From: Gymnogyps californianus
Taxonomy: Eukaryota > Chordata > Aves > Accipitriformes > Cathartidae
Assembly: GCF_018139145.2 (NCBI RefSeq)
Contig: NC_059471.1
Coordinates: forward strand, 203,751,494 to 203,815,493
Reading direction: 5' to 3'
DNA: 64,000 nucleotides
Shown piece by piece: positions 13,301 to 25,300 of this stretch. Numbering within the stretch: the first letter of the stretch is position 1; each line of letters starts with the position of its first letter. The notes under the pieces are model-generated. The model made no database searches. It worked only from the letters and a program-made list of their open reading frames with translations, and was not told the DNA's origin. Made by a program: the position numbers and the translations under genes.

Positions 13301-16300
13301 AGATCAAAAGTGAGACCATTTTATGTCTAGACATTTCTGCATGAATAAACATCATTATGGTGAAATGCACGTCTGTATGAGGGGTAAATTCTATATGATT
13401 GTATTCACACAGGGTAAAATTCATCTCCTTGTCTGAACTTGTCCAAAGGTCTTTGCATAGCTTTAACCTCTCTAAATGCTAACAAGTACAACAAGCTTGT
13501 TTGGCTGTTCTTAGCATGAAGGTAGAGCCTGGAAAACTTGAAACTATTAAGAATATAAATAAGAATAAAAGAGGGAAATGAGGGCAAAGCTTTCCAGTAA
13601 AAGAACAGGAATCATAACAAAATTATAATACTGTTTTCAGTAGTATTTTGTTGTTATATTTACTTGCCCTTATGTTACACCCTCCCATTGGTGCCAAAGC
13701 AGTAAAGCTGGGAAAACATCTACATTTTGAGTACAACAGAAGTTTTTCACTCACATGGTAAAGTAAGGTCTTTCATCATTGATGTTAATTATATTTATAT
13801 TCACTGTTTTAGTTGAGTTGAGTCCATCAGGATCTGTCACTGTTATATTTAAAAAGTAACTGTTAAATAAGAAAAAAAAACAAGAATTGTTCTGTGGCTA
13901 TGCAGGAAAACATTTCTCTGCCTACTGTAAGCTAACAGACCACGTGAATAAAATACATTCTCACCAATGTGGATCTTTCTCAAAATCAAATTCTTTTGTG
14001 GAAAAAATGGCTCCGCTTTCCAAGACCAAGAATGGCACTGATGCAGGGAGCAGTGAATACTGAAATGAAGAGAGCAAGGAATTAGTCTTCATATCTTTAA
14101 ACATCCCTCCATTCATTCCTTGCCTTGTACAACGGGCCAAGTTATAGCACAGCATTTGCCTCAAACTTGGCGTAATGAAACATGCTGACACAGATGCCAG
14201 CACAAGCCCTGATCATCTGAGCTGAAGCAGCTCAAATTTGGTCGTACGTGCTTTGCTTGCCAGCCAGTGGGAAGTCACAGACACTGAACTACATTAAAGC
14301 CCACACTATTCTCTACCTCTGTGAACTCCAGGTCTGCAAGGAGAATTTAACATAGAGGCCAGCCAGCAGAGCCACAGCACCATAGCCAAAAATCGGCTTT
14401 GTGGTGGCAGCACAGTACGTGCACAAAGGAGGAGAGAGAGAAGAAGGGGTGAGGCTGGATTGGGGGGACATAAGAGCTGTGGAGGAGGAAATGAAGTTTA
14501 GGGGTCCAGGTGATGGGAGAGGGCAAGGAGGGGAGAGTAGACTTTCACGGAGCACATGAGGGTGTGAGGCTGAAGGGTGTTCACAACAGCCCAGTGTTAA
14601 TGCGGCTGCTCAGCAGCTGCATGTAGGAGCGGCTGCTTTGTGCATTGCACAACACAAATGGGTACCACACCAGTGCACAGGTGTGGGAAGGAGCTGAGCA
14701 CCCCAACACCACACACAGTAGGGAGAAAGGCAGCACCCTGCTCCCTGTGGCCACGAGGTAGCTACTACATACCCACCACGTCCTCCCTGCTATCTTCCAC
14801 ATTCCAAGTCATCACCAATAAGCCCTCAAGGACATTTCCTGTGCTAGTGCAGGTGCTAATAATACCCATAAAGTCTGAAGTATGCAACATCAGAGGGTCA
14901 TGCACCATACAAGTAATCTGCAAAATCCACTGAGCAGGTCTGTCCAGGGGATGCAACTGCTCTAGTGTTACCTTTTGGAAAAAAAACAGGAGGTACAGAG
15001 AGCTGAGTGAAACAACTTGCCTCCTGCAATGACAGATTTAATTGAAATTGCTTTAAAAAAAGCAGCTAGGTGATCACAATTCTTTTAACAATTTTCTGCC
15101 AGTTGACCTTTCTACATTCCCTCTCTGGATTATTATTTTACCTGTTGCCCAGCATTTCTATATTTGCAGCTTCTTATTATGCCTGAGATTCGTCAGGGGT
15201 TAGAAGGCGTGTGGAACTCACTGCCATTGCTTCCAGAAACAAAGCAGAGCTAAATCCCCAGGCCTCTGCTTCCCTCCTCACCAGCTCGGGTTTGGTGGTT
15301 TGACTGGGCAAAGCCTCAGGACGGACTTCAAGCTAACTGCTCTCTTGAATAATGCTACACATTGAAGTAGCATCTTCAGGTTCAGTTCTTGAACGTGATG
15401 TCTTTTATAAAGCCAAAGCAAATAAAGCAAAGCTACAACACAATTCTTAGGTACGTGCAGTTACTTTTCCCCTGTCTGCAAACAAACTTAGCACTTTCCA
15501 GAAATTTTTGCTGATACGAAGAGTATTTTCAGATCAGCTAACACGTTTTCTTAACTGAAGGTCACAGTTTGCTCTGGGATTGTCAAAAAGTTGAGATTCA
15601 GTTGCCTTGAAAGTGATTTCCTTACTGTCTCATTTAAAAGAATTTACATTGTGATAGAGAAGGTTAAAAACTGTATTTATTTTTAGTCACTCTCATCTAC
15701 AAGAAACGTTTTGCAAGCCATTTAAAAAAAAGAAAGACAATTTCTACTGTATCTCTGATTAACTATATCAAACTCTGCCTTCAATATCCCTTAATTTTGG
15801 AGGGCTGAGAACTCAAAGTACAATTTGTGACCAAAAATTGAGGCTGGGTTTTCTTAGTTTATTATTGAAAAGGCTTCTTTCTTCCTGACTAAACCTTTCC
15901 CTCTGTTCCTGATAAGGAAGGAAGTTGTTGAAAGATGCTGGCAATTAGCATTTCAGATACAGTGGATTATATCATCTCTGGTTTTTTTTCTTTAATACAA
16001 CTTACTTTGAGTTCAGCATTTTCAGGATCAGCTGCATCAACTTGGTAAATGCATTCCGGAGGTGTTCTTTCCAAGACATAGATCGTTACAGCTGCACGGA
16101 TATAAGTGTACTCAGTGTTAATTGGGTAAGAATAAAGGACACAGCAGCAAACATACCGATACACTGAAGCTGTGCAGACTTATTACTGCCTGCTGCATCT
16201 TCTCACTTCACAAGTGTAATTCCAAAATGATCACAAAGAGCACAAATACTCGAAAGACAAAAAGAAACCAATTGCATATCTGTAATCAGGCAACTATCAC

Positions 16301-19300
16301 TAAGAGTTGCAATACGAACTGTGCCTTCGGGAGAAAGACTGATCTTTACATATGGCCTATCTTGAGCTGCTCACAGGGTATGGAGTAAAATGATGCAGTT
16401 GGGCTACACCTGTGTCTTTCTTTACTATGCAGATGGGGAGAGCATAGCCCTGTGCCTGGTCCTCATCGCCATCCCCTCCCTGTCCACCCCCCATCCCCTG
16501 CCAGGAGAGCCCAGAGCCTTTCCTCTTCATTTCTGCATTTCCTTTACACCTGCGAGGTAAATAAATAGTGGATGGTCTGTGCTGACTTAAATTTTTGCCT
16601 TATTAAGGGTGCTAATTCAGTGCAAGGTGTATTTCTTTCCATGCCAGGAATTCTCACAGCTGGGCTATCCCATACTGGGTCACTGGCAACAGGCTTATTT
16701 CTACTTGGGTAGAGCGATTAAAAGAACAACGGATCTTTAGATCACATCATTTGCTTTATGCCCTTTTGTGCCTGCTGGACCTGCTGTTTCTGGACTATTA
16801 ATTTCCACTGTGACCCCTGCTGACTGCTGCTTCTCATCAGAGCAGTGGGAATCCCAGAGCAGCGTAATGAGTTGTTCCCAGAGGACAATAATATGAATAT
16901 AAAGTTTAATGAGAGGGAGATGCTTTTTCATAACCAGCGAATGTGCAATTAGTGTCTAATTGTAGCTGGTACTGTTAACTAAAACCACACAGTTAGACAG
17001 ATCAGACATCTGTGCTCACCAATTTATGGCAGCTCTAGCTGAGAGTTAAGCTGATGCACTTATTTGTAACAAGCTCCCACGTAGAGTGTGTTTCATGCTG
17101 TGCTGATCCCCTGAAGTGTCACATTTAATTATTATTAGATTCCAGCAGCACCCATGATATGCCAGACACCAGCTATACTGAGAAGATGACACAGCCTCTT
17201 CCCTAGGGGAAGCTAATTTGCTTTACAAACTAAGTCTTGTATGGAAGCAGGAACGTCAATGTGCTTAGGAGGCATTAGTGAAGCAGACTGAATTTGAGTG
17301 GGCCTGGTCTGACAGCGACAAGCCCTGCCCTCTGCAGCAGGCAGAAGTCAAGGCTGCAGCCATGCTGCACTGCTGACCACTCCAAGGGCTGCGAGTTGCA
17401 GCCTACATGGTACTGCTGCTAGTCCTGGTCAGGCGTGGTTCAGCAGCCAGCTCCGAATACCTACCACGAATGGATCACAGTTTGATGTTTTCAGATTTTA
17501 AAAAAATTGAATATTGAATTATTGAATGCTCTTCTGTACAGTGATGTTAGAACATCAAGACTTCAAACAGGCTCTCAGTACCTCATGAAATAAGAAGAGC
17601 ATATTTTTACTCACTACCTGAACTGTTCTGTCCGTGTGGGAACACATAATAAATACATCACTATACTCTGTCGCCTCATGGTACGGTTTTTCCAGGTCCA
17701 TCTCATTAGTAAATGAACAAGATAAGATTGCTCAGAGAGTAAGACAATTATTTCCTATCCTTTTTATTGATGGCATTGTCACTCGTATTAGGTACTGCAT
17801 GGCATGCAAAGCCTGCACTGATGACAGCTGTGGTCCAGACACTCCAGCCTCATTCCTAAGGCTGCTGCACACTCCTCCCCATTGCACCTTTGCCTGTGGT
17901 CTGAAAGTAAACTTGGTTAACACCATCTGCTCCATGCAGGAGACAGAACTCTTTGCCTCTTTCCATTTGTACCACCATGGATCACAATCTCTGAGATCTC
18001 ACTCTTCAAACTGATTTTCCACTTATTTTCTCATGTGCAGGTGCAAATGCAATATACAGGTGTAAAACATTGGCAGAGCAATGTTTTTTATCGTTTTCCC
18101 TCAGAAATTCTTGCACGTACACAATATACACTTATTTAAATTTATCTTGCTTCTCCAAATCAGTCCAGTTTTCAACAAACTACTGAAACATGTACCCATA
18201 CTCAATGATTATATCCCCACCAAACTTTAAGTTTCTAATACATATCTCTAGGTAGATATTCATCTCATCAAAAAAAGAGCATATATTTATTAATATAAAA
18301 AACCTTTTTTTCTTTTAATTCTTCAGGTGCTTCAAAATGGTTAAATCATTTTTGGTCAAAGCTTCAAGAAAACTAAAAGGGCATTTTCAGAGATGAAGCA
18401 TACCAAATATTTGTGTAAAATAAAGCTCTGATAAAAACAGCGTCCTGTTCCTCCCTTGTTTTCCTAAAGGAAAACGCTTAGACCACTTTAGCTACAGGCA
18501 TTGTATGCAGCTATAGGTTTTTTTAACCTGATGTCATCTTTTCAAGTATTGTTTTTTTCAAATACCACCATTATCTTACTTTGAATTGCCATATTTCCTC
18601 GAAATACAGGACGTTCATTTTTATCTGTTACTCGGACAGTCAGTGTGCTAAGGTCAGTTCTCCCAGTTGTATCTTCAACGAAAATCTGTAAATCAAAGCT
18701 CTTTGGCATAGTTTCATAATCTAGGACAGGGTTTCCAGTGGTAACAACCTGAAAAGAAAAAAATACTATTAGCACATGATGTAAGAGATAGAAGTTATAG
18801 TCTATACGAATGAATACATGTAAAGGGACACTTCCCATCAGTAAGCAGTGAGTATTTTAGATCATCTTCTACTTGCTGGCACATTTTTTGTCAGTGGCAG
18901 AAATGTGAGAAAAACAGAGTGGAAAGACCAAAATTTTGTGGCTTCATGGAGCAACTCAAGGACCTCTTGTGCGAGGGACAGTTTGAGGAGGAGAAAGCCT
19001 GGAAGGAGCTGTCCTGCCTCAGAGGCAATGCTTTGCCTTCGAGGTCAGGACTACATCTTGCAGGTACTTGTCTGTGCCACGTCTTCACCTTTCCACACCA
19101 AGCTGCAGGAGCAGTCGAGGTGTGACAAGACTGAAAACTGGGAGGAAGCCCTGCAGGACACAAGGGCAGCGTCACTATTTCTGTGAGTCAGGAGCACGAG
19201 GGGGAAGATCTTTTACTTGCAATAAGGAGTCGGGGGGCAGGAGACCGTATAGTCTAGCAGGTACCAGCCCCTTCCTTGTATAAGCTGTGTCTGGGAGAAG

Positions 19301-22300
19301 ACTTGCAGGAAACCACAGGAAGAAGGGAGCTGCACGAGCACACTATATGAGAGAGAGACCAGAACTGTTTGGTGAAAATGTTGAACTAATTAAAAAAATA
19401 ACATAGGCCTTAAGTTTTGCAAGATTGATAAGTCAAAAATTTGCTTTGGGTTGTTTTTTTTTTAAAGGCTTTCAGTTCTGCCTATTGCCTCTTAACACGG
19501 AATACGTACAAGCACAAGACTGACATTCCATGAAAAAACATTAAATACATTCATTTTGGACTTTGGACAAGTCCAGAGCAAGAGCAGGATGCTGAAAGTT
19601 GTATGCATCAATCTTCAGTGCTGAAACTAATAAAGAAACAGGAACTTTCCTTTCTTGGACAAGAAAGGAAAAAGTGACTGTTAAATTTGCTGTGTAGCTA
19701 AAAAATTGTGAAGCTTCAGCACAGTAGCAGGGTGCTGTGGAACTGGAGGAGAAGAGTTGGGGCTCACAAGTATGTGTGACAAGGACCGTGTCAGTGTATT
19801 CAAAATACTGCAGAATGGAGGAGCCTGGAGAGGATGCAGAAGGAGAACGATGAAATAAATTCTTGATTTTAGATGAGATGCCGTGGCCAGAGGACGAATA
19901 CAAAAGTGATGTCACCACAATCAGAAGACAGAAGCCAAAGCAGAGCCAATTAACAAAGACAGTTGGAGGAGACTGAACAGGAGCACAAATGTTTTATGCT
20001 TTCTGGTATGTAAACTAGCTGCTCTCTGGAACCTTGTGGATCTTTTTGTTACAATACTGCAGGAGAAAACAACTGTGTCCTGGATGGTCTCCTTCTTTCC
20101 TATATTGTACAAACAGAAGTTTCCCATAAAAGTGATGCTAACTCAGAAAAAACATTCTACAAAAGCTTGTAACACCAGTGGGAAGGTTGCTCTCCAAAAT
20201 GAATGTTTGCTGGAGATCTAAATACAGTAAACAGATGCAATGAATTCAAAATGAGAAACTGTCCAATTTTAAGCAGAAATTATGTGCTCTGGGGATTACC
20301 CCTCCAGTTCACAGCCAAAAATTTTCACTGGTGGTGTAATTACAGCCAGACTGCCTAAATACACATCTTCCACCCTCCTTTATAGAGACCTTGCAAGTGA
20401 AGATGTGAACCTAGATGGTCTCTTTCTAGGTTGCTTTTGAGAACAGCTTGCCACTGGCGTAGGCTGTGAGCCACAGTTCACCTCTCCTCCAGGTAGGAGC
20501 AATGCTTACTGATAAAGGCAGCACTGTACACACTTGAAGCAGCTGCAGACTTCGTGAAAGGGGGTCTAGAGTCACCCCATGACTGTCTACCCCTCATTCC
20601 ACCTGAGAATTTCACTGCTCCCTGCTCCCCCCTTCACTCCCAGGATGCAGAGGGAGCATCACTAACAGCATCAAGGTAGTTTCAGGCAACAGTATGTTTT
20701 CATGCATTCAACACATCTTCTGCCCATGGGATTCTTCAAACAAGAGTAAGGCGAGGAGGAACGGGCAGGGCTCAGATCTCAGAAACTGTGACTTTCTCAG
20801 AAATCTCAAACCATATCAAGAAATGTGATATTGCCTTGGCTTGCTGCAACAGGAGTAAATGTGCTTCATAAATACAGAAGAGCTTGTGCTAACAGGTACT
20901 TAGCTAATCTGCAAACCCCATAATTCATACATGAAATACTGCCTTTTTCTATATCTTAGCGAAGATTTAATGGCAGTAGGTAGAGCTGAGGTATCTTATT
21001 TTGGATCACATCACTTTTGCAAAATATTGTACAGATCTGCTACAACACAGCATAAATAATTAAAAGTAGCAATGCTCATCAAATACATGAACTAAGAACA
21101 CTCGTGTATTTACCCTTGCCTTATGAGTTGTAATTAGCACTCAACTGCTAATTTGCAGAATTTTTATGGAGCTTTCTTTATGATTTTCTCATGACTGATA
21201 TTCACTGGCCCAACCTCTTTGTTCCAGTCCCTCAAGTGAGTTAGGAAACCCTGAAAACAGCTAGAGTTCAAGCAAGACATACAAAGGCTCACAGGCCATT
21301 CTGGTAATGGGGCTGTGGTATGAAATGAATATAAACTGGCACTTTGGGAGAAGCAGTCTCCAGCCTACACCTTTCTTGGCCATTCATTTTCATCCTTCTG
21401 TCACACTCTGCACTGTGCTAGAACAAGAATTTCTCCATCATCCCTGCCATGAAAAAAAGTCAAGAAGAGACTTTTTATCTATTTGCAGGGTTATTTTTCC
21501 TCCAGATGATTAATTTTTCAGTCCCACTCAAGAAGCAGCAACATAAAATGCTCATGCTGCACAGCATAGAGATGGCATGGAACAGGAGCGAGCAGGTATA
21601 AAAAAGGGCTATATTTTGCAGCAGAAGGGATAGCTTTAATTCAAAATGCCAAAATACAGCCTAGGAAGGGAGTCCCACATCATGAATTCTCTGTCAGCAA
21701 AGCCATCTTAAGGGACGTATCATTTCCTTCTGCCTGTTACATCTGTACAGCTGACCCAGTTCAGGTGTTTGTGCAGCCACATCCTATGCTTCACAGGTGA
21801 AAGAGGGCTTTTTTGAGAGTTTCTTTGACCATTTCACTGATCTGGCTGCGGAGCAGCTAAAGAACCAGCAGAGCTGGCACAACTGAGCTTTGTACTCTGC
21901 TGGGAGGTGGGAGCATGGGAACAGCAGCAGCTCCCCACAGGCAGGTCAAATCAATGAGCCGCAACCGCCGGGGCTCACAGTCTTACTTTCCCCAGATTTT
22001 CTCCCAGAAACACCAGCAAAGAGAATGAGAAAAAAGCCCTTATATCAGTTCTGTGAAAACCGGAACTTCCTTGGAAACACCCAGAAAACTGTATTCAAAT
22101 TAACTTTTTAAGACTCCACTCAGTGCCTATCCGTATCTCTTAAAAGACACTCTTCAGTGTCACTGTTCAGCCTCAGACATACAGGCGAGTTACAGTGGGA
22201 TGACAAGTTATCATGCGTCTGAACACTCATTGCCAGTGACAAATGTGAGCTAATACTTGCTAATTTATCCAGCAATGAAAATTAGCCTAAAATAATAGAA

Positions 22301-25300
22301 ATTGCTTTGCATTTGCCATAGGACAAGAGCACGCAATAGATGATAGAAATAGATCACAGATGTGTGGAAGTGTGATAACTTCTTACCTTAAGATAACTTC
22401 CTCGTGTGTCACAGCTTTCGTTCAGAATTAAATATGACTTTGATCTGATTCAACTTATTTTAGTTTGGAAGTGAGTCAAATTCATTTTAATTCTAGGTGA
22501 GAGTGGCCAAACAGAAGCTGCATGTGGTTTAACTAAGCCACTTTAAATTCACAGTGACTTCGTATAAATTAAGTTGAAAAACTATGGACAAATCCTCAAA
22601 ACAGAAGCAGGTCCTATATGTCCTTCTTCACCTCTTATTTTCCCAAAAATCACATTTTTTCTAATACAGAATAAATGGAATTATCGTGATAGGTGCTTTT
22701 TGCTTAGATGCAATTAAAAATTATAATCACTATTGCTATTCATTTGTCATATCTATTACAGCATGTCCAAATACTACCACAGTCTGCATTTGCAACTCTT
22801 TTCTGATTAAAACATGAGACACTGCACTGTCAGTGCTCAGTAATCCAGGAAACATCAGCCTGCATGACTGAACATTGCTCAAGCTAAATGTAAAACTCAC
22901 CCTGTATTCGAGATCTCCTTTTGATTCAATAACAAAAGCCTCTGTAAGTGGATTTGAATTTACTATGGTAGGAAGCATTGCAACACCTTCAGAAGACAAT
23001 GGAGAAACAGTTACATTAAAGGTATAAACTGAAACACCAGCTGCTGCATTTTCTTCGACAGTGCTTGTTGCAGGTAAGCCCTTAAGCAACTGGGTTCTTC
23101 TTCCTGCAAGATGAAAATGAATCTAAAATTACTTCTGGGAATCTTAGGCTAGCAGGAGCACACAGCTTGTGCCAAGAGTTGCCATTAATGAGCACAAAAT
23201 GGCCTGATTCTCTTTTTGCTTATGAATGGTGGCATTGCATGGTAGTAAAACCAGTGCTAATGGCAAAAGAATCAATCTTTTCTCTAATTCAGTACTATAC
23301 TGTTGTCATCTAGAGTGGCTGTTGTTAAAGTAGTATTGTTACTGCATCGTTTGCCTTCATATATGCCTTTATATAGAAGCAAAGAAACCGAACATGCTTC
23401 TATTACTTCATTTCACCCCCTGTGCTAATTGCTGCCTCTGTGCACTAATCACATCAAAAAGCACCTTGAATCACACAGACCTGGATGTTAAAGAAGCAAT
23501 CTTATTTGTGAATTACACCGTCTGCAGCGCCTATTTCCTCCATTTTCCCCCTTCTTATTCTTTCTAGGATAGGTATGTGCACACCTGGCTCGTGACTAGA
23601 GTGAGTCAGCAACAACTTTGGGGGTTGTGCTGTTGTGTCTTCTGCTTTGAGCATGGAAGAGCATCCTCCAGTCCTTGGAGGAGATGCGGGCCCACAAAAG
23701 CACCCTATGGTTCAAAACTGCCTGGAAGCAGCACAGACTGCTGTGGCATCCAACAGCTTTGCATGAGATCCTTGCCTCTCAGTCAGACCTCTGGACTCTC
23801 CAAACCAAAATCTTTGCTTGCTCTGTCACTTAGCTTCTGGGTTTTGTTATTTTAACAAAGGCCTGTTGTGCTTTATCTCATGAAGAGTGTCTAGAAAACA
23901 TAAATCAGTACAGCTTCTAGGGCATGTCCTGAAACGACATCTTACTAACCTCACATCCCTAAACTGGCAATGTACCTCAACAAGAGACTATGGCAGGGCT
24001 GACTGTTGCTTGGGGGGGGCTTCGCTGGCTTGTCCAAAACACTTGCCAAGAAAGCTGGCTGTGTTCAGTCAAACTTCCTACGCACTGCGCGCCAAGACAG
24101 AGGCAGATACTGCTCACTCAAGGGCCTGACCAGGCTGTTCATACACCAGCAATTACTGTAGCAAAAGCTTCATGAAGTCTTTATTTTTGCTGGGCAGCTG
24201 CAAGGTGAAAAGCTGCTATGGGAACTAATCTGAGGCCATTAGGGCTGCAGCATGTTTCCGCCTGGATGATCAGGCTCAGCCTGGAGCTTGGGAACGTAAA
24301 GCCAAGGGGAAATCTGCTGCTTTGCAACACCTCTGCGGTGTGGGACAGAACCATCTCCCTTTGCCCCTTCTCATGTGGCTGGGGAATGATGGCCCACATC
24401 AGCTATCAAAGAGGCACTCTAATTGCCATTCCTCCAACAGCAGAAGGCTTTTTAATCTGGAGGGGGAGAATTCAGCTCCAATGCTTTCCAATGACATTAG
24501 AAGAAGCCTTAGTGACTTTTTCCCCAAACTATCAAAAAATCTTGTTTCCCTACAACCCTAGAAAAATTTTGGAACATTTTAGGGATAGGCCACATATGGC
24601 CTTTGTGTGATAGACATTGCTCCTATTACTGGCCTTTCAAGTAACTGTTCCCCATAGGATCAGAGAAGACTTAGGATTCCAGTGCCTTTGCTACGTGAGA
24701 AGCAAAACTAATAGCAGTAGATGAGTCCACAAGACAAAGCATGGAATCCCATGGTCTCCCTTCTTCCTGCATCCCAACCCAGGAGGCACTTGTCCTTGCA
24801 GTGTTACCTGGAGCACTTCTTAGAGCAGCATGACTCCATCAGACACCTCCAGTTCTTCCTCTTGCAGCCTGCAAGACTCACTGCATTGTGGGGAGGAGAA
24901 GGAAGGAGCACAGGGGGTGTTGTTTGTGTAACCAGCCATACAAGGCTGTGGTGGGAGAGTTTGCCTCTGGGAAAACCTCTTCTGAGCACATGGAGGTTCC
25001 CATGCTCCCACGCTCCAGATACAGCAGGTCCATGGATCACTGATCTGGCTGGGATTACTCTGGCATTTATGGAAAAAAAGGCCTTGGAGATGCTCTGCAG
25101 GTGGGTGAGGTACAGGCTGGGATGCGGGAGACGGTGAGGTGGAAACTGCCTGTAAGAGTTAATCTGAACAGGTCACACTGACACTCCGTTAGGACTGAGA
25201 TCAGCTGAGCTGTTACCGATTTATGTCAGTGGAAGCAGGACCCAGTGAAGGACTGAGTTTTTATTAATGTTCTTATAGATTCTAGAAAACATCATCAACA

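Larger units (their letters stand above)
14060..22900 (-). other. CDHR3: CDHR3 introns 4, 3 and 2
   Basis: Intron 4 is 14060-16005, intron 3 is 16092-18579 and intron 2 is 18749-22900, separated by exons 4 and 3. Possible MIR-like pieces are at about 14970-15035 and 17125-17215. I found no further coding exon; the open frames here lack recognisable domains. Confidence 0.65.

Noticed and set aside
24218..24610. 130-codon plus-strand open frame in CDHR3 intron 1
   Set aside because: No domain, no promoter, and antisense to the host gene; length alone is not enough.
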